From the NCBI GenBank assembly GCA_900321005.1, contig ONUF01000003.1, positions 57,920 through 121,919 of the forward strand: a DNA stretch of 64,000 nt. Direction: 5' to 3'. This DNA is from an uncultured Bacteroidales bacterium. Its GTDB lineage: Bacteria > Bacteroidota > Bacteroidia > Bacteroidales > Paludibacteraceae. The translations under genes and the position numbers were made by a program. Shown piece by piece: positions 20,201-27,126 of the stretch. Each line of letters begins with the position of its first letter. The first letter of the stretch is position 1. The notes under the pieces were generated by a model, which saw only the letters and a program-made list of their open reading frames with translations, made no database searches and was not told the DNA's origin.

Positions 20201-20464
20201 TACATCTACGGTATTCCCGGGATCAGATATTTTATCATTGGAAATAGTTACAGCAATAGCAGTTCTGTTGTTGTTGTTCTGTTGTGTTCCAAGTGCATAT
20301 GAATTAGCAATGTTTACCAATAATACTTCATCTCCAATAGATAGATTACTGATGTTTTTCACTAACTCATAATCTACTCCCCACGCATTACTTACCGTCA
20401 AAACGGCTACAAGCGCCATTACTACGCGTTTCGCGAAATTCTTTATTGTATTTGTAGTTTTCAT
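11210..20464 (-). CDS. Giant secreted InlB B-repeat (Listeria-Bacteroides repeat) protein
   Basis: The protein has about 3084 residues from MKTTNTIKNF, whose signal peptide ends near VSNAWG; the upstream in-frame ATG at 20488 adds only eight residues. The sequence is a chain of beta-rich modules. There are at least eight InlB B-type repeats, such as VTYNRKGGTI...SGYIFAGW and TLYAQW, each ending in an AxW motif. There are also repeated ISNLSIGDEVLLV / SLSQLADGDVIAIV modules, fibronectin-like segments (VVNSMTNTSVTLGWTLP) and Ig-like beta-sandwich repeats. The last 25 residues (DKMYILRGGKIYDATGKQ) match the tails of two other secreted proteins here. It is probably exported to the surface; the target is unknown. 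It is followed by the small exported protein and preceded by a related 895-residue protein. Confidence 0.85.
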   Translation of the reverse strand: MKTTNTIKNFAKRVVMALVAVLTVSNAWGVDYELVKNISNLSIGDEVLLVNIANSYALGTQQNNNNRTAIAVTISNDKISDPGNTVDVFTVGKSGDNWTFYSNNGSGTGCPGYLYAASSSGNYLKTQASNNSNGEWAVTINTTTGEGSFVAQGSNTRNVMRYNNSSHIFACYTSANATAQLPIFIFKKASSTFTVTYADGGATSGSVPVDGNSYASGATVTVLGNTGSLAKSGFNFTGWSGDNGVGAKTAGQTFSMPAANVTMTAQWSAVNYTNYRTLCTPPSDPSITVSPASITNLDYIVGQGPSAAQNITLGGSNLTASITITAPTNFEVSTDGGSTYGDSRTVTQTGGEPDVTTVKVRLKADRAVNTYGSSNVTFESTGATTQNVAVTGHVFKPLIEADPSPVSWSTSVGVAPSTTSVSVTGTNLKANITAVKGGTNASDFTISPASITQTSGSASGSITITYTGAYNAVTTKTATLTLSSTDADDVVVNITFNVIVDPNRYVLTSFGEIGPKDKVIIVGDNGTKYAMSNNNGTTNPPSAINVTDYIREAGAALSVESATASNMLWNIVKAGDGSFKIKKQSDNTVWLYCTSSNNGVRVGTSAENDFVIVNDGDADGYIRNTYRDALIGVYQSTDWRRYEYGVGHTIGTNIAGQTFSFYVQKSTDPFVTLTSSFSEFTYEHNHGPSASQSFTVSGTNLQGNITITPPSNYAISTDNSSFSTSAINLSPTDGTVASTTLYIRLVAGLAVGTYNVEQASGLSVTSTNADAVKVAVNGSVTPESFTVTATSSNVSHGTVSPASQSTTTNMTITASPVDGYRVVSGAGGYTVTVGTATVVNNGDNTFTVTPSTDCTVRINFEAIPTHKVTYWASGTKIQETDVREGAAIPDQTTETASEIEEYCGNRDHFVGWTTNSSYSHATDAPAGMITSMSPGGTMGASDVNYYAVFANTGGMSTTFSRVTSLSQLADGDVIAIVAEQSGGQIFGTSADHKGGAAPSETAGKITVSASTNQWTLEASSTSWKLHKGNNYAEILCADLGYTAYGNAMSIVDAVSANYFYIKKNSNSYLEYWSNTWQFYTNNSPNNGNIRLKIYKQDAGFVDYTTQCCSLQPVTDVVVNSMTNTSVTLGWTLPASTAGITKFQVIDVDNGNAVVKDNISTSATNSGSISGLTKCNTYHYKVVSYSSTCTVTSSAIEFRPFGDARTVNFNYNGGSGTPASFTTSCDGTSTTLPTPDARDGYTFLGWWSASSGGDKRGDAGDSYTVTGNTTIWAHWAQNFTVTYNRKGGTIVCGGSEIGVAGQTFTICTTEPTRSGYIFAGWDTEEGGTGTRYNAGGTFTMPSSDVTLYAQWTANWRNLTFNVPTDGGSITGGPAGNHVLDGQSFTMPTITGKSDSKWCWTFLGWTEAAPNGSGRWDVTPSYIAGGATSGAITSDKVYYAVYSKTGAGASGTVELTSSDISRLYTENVSGTENIPYGTSHSVTATDGSVWTTTGQQTNGNKTIIQVTNASGVWIQLPVVGGEYNSITISHNSNSSARSIAYRTAAAGSDVASATTAASSSGPTTITISSGGTTGGYIVNTSGYQYQISGITASYGPPAVYGYTLDDCPCVVEEFDLTYDANATTFPGSTTTCTGVTDYRWEDHDNEYTICSTEPTLEGYKFTHWATNANGSGTTYDAGEVITCVGETPITLYARYERVYTVTFNNQGVTTPVTQASEGAAIAVPSATSPCSAEWAFVGWSETAIAPMSMLPTIEIASGTSTYTPTADKTLYAIYRKTSTSDAFVAGMSGAYKITNGSTVYAGACNNSKLPETDAAGAAVFYIKYTSADGGKYTIQQADGKYLKYSGSSTGLALNDAATPYYWTMAKNSSLWHVLGVGSGHYLQYSSGTGFKAYNTSGYTDIAFVAAEGQYYYRTMSCADEFDITFHDNGTTINWAEGHPEATYKDLADATVVSTFPTATFDGWTFLGWRTADYEESTTAPAASGIYSTGGNALTISSADVDMYPVFTRFEDNEPFDEINGGDYYIYFLDEGSDDGYGAAQRVYAASYESHKRYNSSTLCSAATTFTFTKLENGNWTIYDNTTNMYLYGIEDDDLKQQASATGAEWTLTINGNQFDAYHVGTSYGQLIANGNGTSATFMNYRRTNVTTNPELYHRVYLGSCTNRVFSSNPSTIPEIDLKGTVVVTASQNGAVRNTNVLTVSGHTLTPSTGEITITSNNSDVYFSTSANSSFAMAAANQPKPSVTVVANASGIVTPTSIYVHYKPSSNTDTWTSATITASYTGAEDAEVTAELRTVKENFVIAAKVAGNWYALPANMAAEGVFEPVLIDVDESAKIAYGPATVGYKMWPVQTVNGGTDEYAANGDKVRFAGNSNAGLWASNSNNHIRNWATITAIGSTAETPASYEWIIETEDREAYTLKSMYSTNYLNLYRPSSGAHAGKLVWASNSTYETNEIHFFPLTEREVITIIPREWKANGLVFSVPADNQITAVSYKIGTGSETSTTYTRHSTGGYGLYEVVLPDLTSQYGKLLTLKLTISGTPTYATTTIPIIVNANKSTKDSEPFATLSAATKDYDVVVLDGKTLTTDAIASGACKFQNLYIYPGATLVNAANNNLSVRYLELRGGIKGIDHKSDLAQSVPHLKLDKNFSSTAGANLDMYVNTAHSYALSVPFDVTLSTVNFANSLNTETSAPINGTLDAQFMIMEYDGEQRASTGKGWKHITSTERVLHAGEGYVMQGKRPKGQPFAVIRFPFSSVSGWADGSGEVVKSAVSISAHEGGDKTPDNDKGWNLIANPYMATLSYNGADEGWAADFTVGSLVKTDTDPWDGKYEWESTTNAYVTMPNEWYTEFPQYRANSAQAVFEPFKNFFIQASANGSVTFDKSKRASAPRHLLAQATKAQPIYADINLTHGEAFAQAGLTVDENATAGYKFGEDQNIFENREALTYLKVYTVADGHYLVGNTMTPAETEELIPVEFYAPNAGEYIFSLDDNSDIDRLEYVILYDAVLGLNTNLLTDDYTVELDETGLIENRFSIGLRIKEKDNSATGIGDVSGDPERPYKFIYRDKMYILRGGKIYDATGKQVKEINK

Positions 20465-20513
20465 AATAAATCTCCTTTCAATTTTCATGTTTCAATTTTC
20501 AATTCGATTATTA

Positions 20514-23201
20514 TCATTCTTCATTCGCAAATACTGCGTAGAATGTTATATTTCCTATGCTTTTTATATCCGGCGAATCTCCGACAGTCTTGAACAAATC
20601 ATCATAATATGATGTTGTCTTGGATTCAGCACCGGCATTCTTTCGGCTCCAGCCGGCAAAGATGTCACCGCAATAGGAAGCCGGATCAGGAGTCGGAACA
20701 GATGCCACCTTGCTTCCCGAAGAGTTATACGTTACGGTTTGTGTCGAATACACATTCGTCAGACCGTTTACGCTCCATGTTACCGTACAGGTCCATTTGG
20801 CATACAGAGTAATATTACCCGCATGTTTCCAATTCCTACTTGCATCGGTATAGCCGCTTACACTGGCAATAACGTTTCCACTTGCATCAATAATCTGCGT
20901 GCCGCCGCCATTCTTAGCGGTAAAGTAACCGGCAAATGTCCAACCTGTCTTAGTCGGTTTGGTAATCGCACTCGTCAGATTTGAGTTGGAGTTATAAGTC
21001 GCTGTAATGCTTGCCGTGCCAGCCGTAGTAGGTGTCAGGTCTTTATCCAGCGTTATCGTATAATTATTCGCCGAACAAACCACACTAATTGTTGATGTTC
21101 CTGTCGTATTTGCTGCATAAGTCACAGTCTGCGAATTACTACCGCCTCCCGAAATCGACGGAGCCGCACTTGCACCTGACTGAGTAACCACCGGCGTACC
21201 ATAACCCGCGGTTGGCGTTATAGTCACCGTCGCTGTTACACCATCACACGAGGCTTGTGCACCGTTTGGGCTTACTGTAAACGTACAGTTGGTTCCTGTC
21301 CCATTTGCCGGTTGAATAGTTACGGAATTGGCACAAGATTCTACAAACGTACCCGTCACAGTTGCGTTTGCTGTTCCCATTGTAAACGTGGTCGGATTAG
21401 TACTCGTAGAGGACAAAGATGCATTTGCTCCTGTTACCGACCACGATGAGAAACTATAGCCGGAACCGGCTGTTGCAGAGATACTTACTGTTCGTCCTTC
21501 CACAACTGTCTGACTTGTCGGTGTTACAGAACATCCGGCATCACCGCCACTCTTGCTGACTGTCAAAGTATGAGTCGGGAGAGTAAAATAATTACCGGTT
21601 ACTGCAACCCAATCACTCTTGTTGTCTGCGGCACATACACTACGTGCCCAAACATAATAGTTCGTACCGGCAGATAAACCAGACGCATCCAGATTAACGG
21701 GACTACTTGTCTGATCCGAAACCACCGTATAACTCCCACTAGGCGAAGCGGCTGGTTTAGTGCTACTCGTAGAATAGCACACATCAACTTTCCCCGCAGC
21801 CGAAGTCCAGTTGATCGGCATCTTCTGAGTGCCTCGATTAAACGACCCTTTTGTTAGAGCAGTCGGCGTTGCACATACAGCGGCGCAAGTTGGATACGAA
21901 TAATAGTAGGTTACGTCTGCCTCAATACGCTTATACAATTTCGCCGCAGTACCATTAGATGTGGTGTAATTTCGGAAGTCAGTAGTACCATTAGCTCTGA
22001 TGTAACGAGTAGTTTGCCCTTGGAATTGTATGCCCGTCGAAGTGTATTTCCATTTATAGTTGTTGTCGCTGGGGGTACTCGCACTAAAAGATAGCGTAGC
22101 ACTACCCGAGGAACCTCCAATATATTTATTATCAGGGCCTTTGATTGTTAAATTAGAGCCATTAATAGCAATAGTATACTCTTTTGAAGTCGCTTCGGTA
22201 GTTCCTGGAGTAAAACTAGCACCGGATTTCCCGTCGCCCGCCATCGTGTATGAACCCGTGGAAATTAAATATTGACCAGCAGTAATAGTCCCACCCAATG
22301 CAACGAGTTCATATTTACTAAATCCGGAGCCTCCAGATTTGGTATATACAGGATAGAGCGTCACATTTGACGTTGGATAATATTTGCCCGTGGTTAATGT
22401 AACTGTACTCAACACTGTTGTGCTTGTCGTTGATGTGGATTGTGATGTGCTCCATCCTTGAAATGCCCATCCGTCACAAGGAGTAGACATTACAGGAGGT
22501 GTTACACCAGCACCGGCAGATGCTTCTTTGATTGCCTCTGTACTGCCATCCGTTTTTGTAAAGGTTACGGTACAAGCGGAAGCAGGAGCAGTTTCGTAAG
22601 TGATTTCAACGCTTGACCAATATGCTGCATTTGAACCACGCGTAATTTTAAAGTAGGTGTTATTACCACTTACATCAATATTACAAGACCCGCTAAAGCT
22701 ATTTTCATTTGTAGTAGGCTGAGCTGTTGTGCCATAATAAACTTTTGTGCTCCTAGCCGTTCCTGTGTGAGTAATAGTGATGTTCGTAATCTTTCCAGGC
22801 ATAGCAGTACTATTGTACAATACTCCGGTAGATGCCTTCACTTGAATATTATCACTATTTTTCATTAAATCTGTGTGTGTAAAAGTAACTCCACCAACAG
22901 TTGCGGTAGCTCCCGATGAGTATGAGCCTGTCAACCCTAAGTTACTTTGGGTAAGCGTAATTGTACTTGTTGCTCCCCACACATTTCCGCTGCCGATGGT
23001 GAAAAGCATTACGAGCATTGCGGCACATCTCACTACCGAATGCAGTTTTCCACTTGGTTGCCAGCAGGTCCCAAAGGGTGCTGAATGGGTGCTCAATGGC
23101 TGCTCAATGGTTGCTTCACCCGAGATCACTCCAACCTTCTTTCTCTGTGAGTCCAATCCCCGCCTCCACAGAGCTTTCAAATAAGTAATTAACTTTTTCA
23201 T
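20514..23201 (-). CDS. Secreted InlB B-repeat / fibronectin-like protein without the usual tail
   Basis: This protein has 895 residues and is related to its 3084-residue neighbour 49 bases downstream. The N-terminus is unusual: about 55 polar residues, partly from a short repeat (bases 23068-23105, giving TIEQPLSTHSAPFG), precede the hydrophobic core MLVMLFTIGSGNVWG. The start could be later, near the core methionine, or the export signal may be long. Then come a beta-sandwich (GSYSSGATATVGGVTFTH), an InlB repeat, an ITAGQYLISTGSYTM module, a fibronectin-like domain (LSAGTNYYVWARSVCA) and further InlB repeats (KTGWTFAGYF, ITLYAKW). It ends NITFYAVFANEE, directly after a repeat, with no C-terminal tail of the type seen in the neighbours. 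Confidence 0.75.
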   Translation of the reverse strand: MKKLITYLKALWRRGLDSQRKKVGVISGEATIEQPLSTHSAPFGTCWQPSGKLHSVVRCAAMLVMLFTIGSGNVWGATSTITLTQSNLGLTGSYSSGATATVGGVTFTHTDLMKNSDNIQVKASTGVLYNSTAMPGKITNITITHTGTARSTKVYYGTTAQPTTNENSFSGSCNIDVSGNNTYFKITRGSNAAYWSSVEITYETAPASACTVTFTKTDGSTEAIKEASAGAGVTPPVMSTPCDGWAFQGWSTSQSTSTTSTTVLSTVTLTTGKYYPTSNVTLYPVYTKSGGSGFSKYELVALGGTITAGQYLISTGSYTMAGDGKSGASFTPGTTEATSKEYTIAINGSNLTIKGPDNKYIGGSSGSATLSFSASTPSDNNYKWKYTSTGIQFQGQTTRYIRANGTTDFRNYTTSNGTAAKLYKRIEADVTYYYSYPTCAAVCATPTALTKGSFNRGTQKMPINWTSAAGKVDVCYSTSSTKPAASPSGSYTVVSDQTSSPVNLDASGLSAGTNYYVWARSVCAADNKSDWVAVTGNYFTLPTHTLTVSKSGGDAGCSVTPTSQTVVEGRTVSISATAGSGYSFSSWSVTGANASLSSTSTNPTTFTMGTANATVTGTFVESCANSVTIQPANGTGTNCTFTVSPNGAQASCDGVTATVTITPTAGYGTPVVTQSGASAAPSISGGGSNSQTVTYAANTTGTSTISVVCSANNYTITLDKDLTPTTAGTASITATYNSNSNLTSAITKPTKTGWTFAGYFTAKNGGGTQIIDASGNVIASVSGYTDASRNWKHAGNITLYAKWTCTVTWSVNGLTNVYSTQTVTYNSSGSKVASVPTPDPASYCGDIFAGWSRKNAGAESKTTSYYDDLFKTVGDSPDIKSIGNITFYAVFANEE

Positions 23202-23736
23202 AATGTATTTGGTTTTTATATTTATATTCTTATCCTCATATTCATTCGGAACGATTATTTCTTATCCTCAATTCTTCGGAACGATTATTGTTCCAATACT
23301 CCTTATTTATCCACACACGCGTGTGCGTGTGGTTATATTTTGTGAGTACAGGGCAACCCAATAGCCTATACCCGTTTTTTTTATGTTGACATAATGAAAT
23401 AACTAAATATTGAAATAACAAACTTGGCAAAGTTGACAAAGTGGCAAACTTTACTTGGTCCTTTTTCCAGTCCAGCTTGTTCCTTTTTTTCTCAGCTTGT
23501 TCCTTTTTTCAACTACTTTTTTAGTTTATTTCAGTATGTCAAAGATCTTTCAACCATTGTTTTCAGTGCCTGGTGTAGCACTATCTTTGAGTGTGTTTCG
23601 AATTGTATTTCGTTATTTATGATTGTGTACGCACACACGCCTTTGCGCCCATGCGTGTGGAATGGTGTACACGCACAGAAAACGGCAACTCCGTTTAATA
23701 GTGGAATTACCGTTTGTAAGTATTATACGGTGTTGA
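23202..23736. other. Intergenic region with direct and inverted repeats
   Basis: No gene is seen in 535 bases. It holds a doubled TTCGGAACGATTATT segment (about 23240-23290) and a GT/CA-rich near-palindrome CCACACACGCGTGTGCGTGTGG-like (about 23320-23342). It also holds the left copy of a long direct repeat (about 23345-23573, then 23624-23720) whose partner is at about 33420-33730. Two AGCTTGTTCCTTTTTT motifs lie at 23473-23510. Confidence 0.7.
23680..23715 (-). terminator. Terminator hairpin after the first toxin gene
   Basis: Read on the minus strand, AAACGGTAATTCC pairs with GGAGTTGCCGTTT; all 13 positions pair if two G-U wobbles are counted, and a T-rich stretch follows. It lies 20 bases past the toxin stop. 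The same hairpin is kept at 33692-33726 after the second ParE toxin. Confidence 0.7.
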
Positions 23737-24039
23737 TTAATAAATCACCATGTTTTGAGGTATGATACGCAGAATATTAACTATATCTCCCTCAATACTA
23801 TAAAGAATCGCCATTCTTTTGAAATTCAATCTCCTCATGTCACATCCATATTGGTATGACAATTCAGGAACAACAGGAAAATAATCGGCCCCATTTGCCA
23901 ACCACTGCATCTTCATGTTCAACTCCTCAACATATCGCTTGGCTGTTATGGGCGCTTGATACGAGAACTCGATGGCATCGCGGAGCTCATGAAGATCATT
24001 CTCTGCCTCTTCTGTGACAAAAATCTCAAACCGCGCCAT
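23737..24039 (-). CDS. ParE/RelE-family toxin
   Basis: This 100-residue protein is of the RelE/ParE fold. FVTEEAENDLHELRDAIEF is the opening helix, and MRRLNFKRMAILYSIEGDIVNILRI gives the closing beta-strands. Such toxins act on gyrase (ParE) or on ribosome-bound mRNA (RelE); the sequence does not tell me which. The start codon overlaps the stop of the 58-residue antitoxin (TAATG). A hairpin terminator follows. The toxin at 33750-34052 is a diverged paralogue with the same ending (VIPQSMI-like against IIPQNMV). Confidence 0.8.
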   Translation of the reverse strand: MARFEIFVTEEAENDLHELRDAIEFSYQAPITAKRYVEELNMKMQWLANGADYFPVVPELSYQYGCDMRRLNFKRMAILYSIEGDIVNILRIIPQNMVIY

Positions 24040-24215
24040 TAGTGAGCCTCTCTAATGTCATTCAACCCGTAATGATGCCCCAAATCTTGGCACAAATCTT
24101 CGTAAACTTCCGTCCAAGGACGCTTCGGTTTATTTCGCCAATCCGGATCGATTAAGGTTTGTCCAACCAATTGCTCGTCCAATGCGAACATGCTTTCCTT
24201 TTTAACTGCTTCCAT
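24039..24215 (-). CDS. Antitoxin of the first ParE/RelE pair
   Basis: This is a 58-residue protein too short for most ORF calls. It begins MEAVKKESMFALDEQLVG and ends YGLNDIREAH; its stop overlaps the toxin start by one base. The ending YGLNDIREA is shared with the antitoxin at 34052-34204, while the N-terminal parts differ. It lies first in the operon, just after a Bacteroidota -7 box at 24253-24260. No DNA-binding domain is evident in so short a protein. Confidence 0.75.
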   Translation of the reverse strand: MEAVKKESMFALDEQLVGQTLIDPDWRNKPKRPWTEVYEDLCQDLGHHYGLNDIREAH

Positions 24216-24238
24216 ATATCGTTACTTTGTGTGTCGTT

Positions 24239-24260
24239 TACCTTTGACGCTGCAAAGGTA
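24239..24260 (-). promoter_or_regulatory. Promoter -7 box within an inverted repeat, first toxin-antitoxin operon
   Basis: TACCTTTG, a 6-base loop and CAAAGGTA form a perfect inverted repeat, so each strand carries TACCTTTG. The leftward copy (24253-24260) fits the antitoxin start at 24215. Such a palindrome at the transcription start could also be an operator. Confidence 0.6.
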
Positions 24261-24617
24261 CAACAAAAATTTGGAATATACAAGACTTTTACTGGAAAAA
24301 TCAAATTTATTTCAATTTTTTACGCAGAAAGGCTTGTCATTCGCACAAACGTGCGACTGTACCTTCGGAGGATTCCTTATTCATAAGGGCGTGCCGAAGT
24401 ACATTAAAATTTCGATATACGCAAGCATTTGGAGAAAAATCTTCTGATTTCTCTTCTTTTTACGGTAAATCCACTATGTCAAAGATCAATTATCCAAAGT
24501 TTTAAGTGTTAGGATTGAACACTACATTTTCATTGTATATTGTATTTTATATTATTTACTATTTATAATGTACGCACATACGCGCTCGCATGCGCGAAAC
24601 TTATGTGCTGCTTAAAT
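24261..24617. other. Intergenic region with repeat copies
   Basis: No gene is seen in 357 bases. An inverted repeat GTACCTTCGG / CCGAAGTAC spans about 24358-24403 inside roughly 150 bases that are absent from the matching locus near 34265, so this may be a small insertion. Bases 24415-24487 repeat almost exactly at 34266-34335. Confidence 0.6.
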
Positions 24618-25664
24618 TTAATTTATATCCTCCTCATCTCGCCTTTCCTGTTCTTCGTCTACATTAATGAATAAGATGAATTTAGGAACTCCATTCACAT
24701 CTTCATCAAACCTGATTTCCCTTCTATATCCATCCTCTCCATCTCTATTTTCCCTTTCTAAATGGCGGCGACGTATCTGTTCCTGTTCCTCCCAAAGCGG
24801 CATCGACTCTTGCGCAAATCTCTCAAAATCCGCCACCTCGCCATTCTTATTCCATCGTGAAATAATCGCATTTACAAATTCTATCGCCAATTGCCCACAT
24901 AAGGGAGAACCTATTTGGAATTTTAATAAAGCCCTCTCAAATAAGTTAGAGTTCAATGACGAGACAAGATCCAAATGTCCTATACAACAGAGAGGGCATT
25001 CATACCATAACGGATCACACCTCCAGCACCAAACTGGTCGACGGAGAGTTGTGCTATATTTTGTATGAATAGTATCAAAATAACAGATTCTTTCTCCACT
25101 GTCAATGGCAATTTTTGATATGTTATGTGGCTTTAATAATTGAGTTATTTCATAAGCCATCTCAATATTTCGGTTTTTCTTATAAAATACGCCATAGGAT
25201 GTAATCGAATCAGAACATGCATCTGAAAGGATGTTGGGAGGCAATCCTATGTTCTTGGGATCAATAATCGGACAATCTTTTAACAAACGATACTGAGTAC
25301 CATCCATATGGAACTTGAAAAATTCTTCTCCGCTTGTGGAGCAGATCAGGCCTTGTTTACTATCTCCAAACTTTGCTAATTTAGCTTGCAGAAAATTGAT
25401 TTTCATAGCCGACCTCTTTGGAGAATAAGTAATCAGCAGCAAATCAGATATCTCACATTGAATGGTCTTGTTAAGTCTTCCGACAAGATGCTTATGAGTC
25501 TCTATGAGATGGCTATGAGGATTATTATTTAAATAGTACAACATGGCACGAAAATAATCCACCTCCTGTGTTGCAGGGGCATTCTGGTATAACTGCTGTA
25601 ATGCTTCTTGCAGGCTTTTTGCACCAGCAATATACTGCTTAAGTTTTTGTTCGGATAGTTCCAT
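24618..25664 (-). CDS. Unknown protein with zinc-ribbon-like cysteines, last gene of a four-gene operon
   Basis: This is a 348-residue protein I do not recognise. A helical start leads to CEISDLLLITYSPKR and INFLQAKLAKF (about residues 70-102); the acidic residues followed by a Gln-x-Lys are compatible with a PD-(D/E)XK nuclease core, but this is weak. CWRCDPLWYECPLCC near 210-225 has two CxxC pairs, as in a zinc ribbon. The C-terminus is highly charged (Arg/Glu/Asp). The start lies 24 bases after the stop of the HD dNTPase, and the two are surely co-transcribed. The neighbourhood of toxin-antitoxin pairs and RhuM fragments suggests a defence or stress role; this is inference. Confidence 0.6.
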   Translation of the reverse strand: MELSEQKLKQYIAGAKSLQEALQQLYQNAPATQEVDYFRAMLYYLNNNPHSHLIETHKHLVGRLNKTIQCEISDLLLITYSPKRSAMKINFLQAKLAKFGDSKQGLICSTSGEEFFKFHMDGTQYRLLKDCPIIDPKNIGLPPNILSDACSDSITSYGVFYKKNRNIEMAYEITQLLKPHNISKIAIDSGERICYFDTIHTKYSTTLRRPVWCWRCDPLWYECPLCCIGHLDLVSSLNSNLFERALLKFQIGSPLCGQLAIEFVNAIISRWNKNGEVADFERFAQESMPLWEEQEQIRRRHLERENRDGEDGYRREIRFDEDVNGVPKFILFINVDEEQERRDEEDIN

Positions 25665-25688
25665 ATGTTTCTTGCTTGATAATATTTG

Positions 25689-27113
25689 TTAAACTATATC
25701 ACCAGAAATCAATTCTTTATACATGCGCAGCGCATATGAGTCAGTCATGCCTGATATGAAATCATTGATTAATAAAAATTTTCCATAACCACTTTGGGGA
25801 AGTACTTTCCCTGTGTTTCCAAGTTGCACATATTTGAATCCATTGGAGATTAATAGGTAAGGACGATATGCCTTGCACTTAGTATTCAGTTCTGTCTCAG
25901 TAATAATAAGATTTGGGTCACATATAGATTGGGCGAATAATTCTAATAAGTCCTTGATGATTCTTCCTCCAAGAATCTCATGTTTAATTACTCGTCTATC
26001 GTTGAAGTTGCGTGTCGCTATCTCTTTTGTCGCCTCTCTTAGAATTCCTGATTGTGAACTTTCCAAAATGGGTGCATTATTATACTGATTTTTTACTATG
26101 TCAGGAAAATGATCAACAAAATAGGTGGCGCAATCAGATACCATCTTATCTTGTATTTTTAATCTAAGTAATTGGACAAACACATCTTGCCTTCCATCTT
26201 TATATGTGTCAAATTGAGATAACATTTGGCTTAATTGATGCGTTTTGAATGCATCGCAAATATCCTCAATTGTTAGAGCTTTCATATTGAAGCCATCCTC
26301 TATGTCGCTAACAGAGTATGCTATGTCATCAGCCGCTTCTAGTAAATAGGTCAATGGATGACGTTGCTCTTGTGAAAGCCCTAATGTCTCATTTAGTTTT
26401 ATGTATTCTTTCTTTTCTGCTTCAAAATAACCAAATTTCGAAAGGCTTAAGTCGTCATTTTGATTTTTGCGTCCCTGTCTTGAATTCTTCGGATACTTTA
26501 TCATTGTCGAAATAACGGGCTTTGTTAAATGTAATGATAAAGTGTGCTTTGCAGATGCTAGTTTTGTTACGACACGTAAGCCTTGTACATTACCGTCAAA
26601 GTTGTATAAGTCACATTTTTCTTTTGCATTAAGTGTGTTGAACACTTTTCGAATATCGTCAGTCGTAGGTCGAGAAGCTATATCACGGTAGAAAGCTTGT
26701 ATACTTTGTTCTCCAAAATGTCCAAAGGGAGTGTTACCAATATCGTGAATTAAGCCCGCCACTTTTAGAATGCATGGAATAGCATGAGCCAAATACGCTT
26801 CCTTACTTATCAGATTCTGATTGAACAACAGTTTTTCTACCTGCATTCCAAGCGCATGACCAAAAAAAGACACTTCCAAAGAATGAGTTAACCGAGTTCT
26901 CACAAAATCGCTTGCCTCAAGGGGATACACCTGTGCTTTGTCCTGTAACCTTCTAAAAGCAGGAGACACAATCACTCGCAGATAGTCCTCATCATAAATT
27001 GTCTGTGCATTTTGCAAAGAGAAATCCTTGTTGCGCTCCTGTGGCCCAAAACGCACGGGAGTTACCATTTTGTCAAATGCATCTCTAATGTTTTGCTTTT
27101 CTTGCTCTGTCAT
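25689..27113 (-). CDS. dGTPase-like deoxynucleotide triphosphohydrolase (HD domain)
   Basis: This protein has 474 residues from MTEQEKQNIRDAF; the upstream ATG at 27179 lies inside the preceding gene. Family members cleave dNTPs to deoxynucleoside and triphosphate. Seen here: SPAFRRLQDKAQVYPL, RTRLTHSLEVS (first His of the HD site), GLIHDIGNTPFGHFGE (His-Asp pair plus HFGE) and YLLEAADDIAYSVSDIEDG (last Asp). All metal ligands appear intact. Housekeeping dGTPases exist in this phylum, and dGTPases that starve phages of nucleotides are also known. The operon with three accessory proteins favours the second role but does not prove it. Confidence 0.85.
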   Translation of the reverse strand: MTEQEKQNIRDAFDKMVTPVRFGPQERNKDFSLQNAQTIYDEDYLRVIVSPAFRRLQDKAQVYPLEASDFVRTRLTHSLEVSFFGHALGMQVEKLLFNQNLISKEAYLAHAIPCILKVAGLIHDIGNTPFGHFGEQSIQAFYRDIASRPTTDDIRKVFNTLNAKEKCDLYNFDGNVQGLRVVTKLASAKHTLSLHLTKPVISTMIKYPKNSRQGRKNQNDDLSLSKFGYFEAEKKEYIKLNETLGLSQEQRHPLTYLLEAADDIAYSVSDIEDGFNMKALTIEDICDAFKTHQLSQMLSQFDTYKDGRQDVFVQLLRLKIQDKMVSDCATYFVDHFPDIVKNQYNNAPILESSQSGILREATKEIATRNFNDRRVIKHEILGGRIIKDLLELFAQSICDPNLIITETELNTKCKAYRPYLLISNGFKYVQLGNTGKVLPQSGYGKFLLINDFISGMTDSYALRMYKELISGDIV

Positions 27114-27126
27114 GGTATGTGTACAA

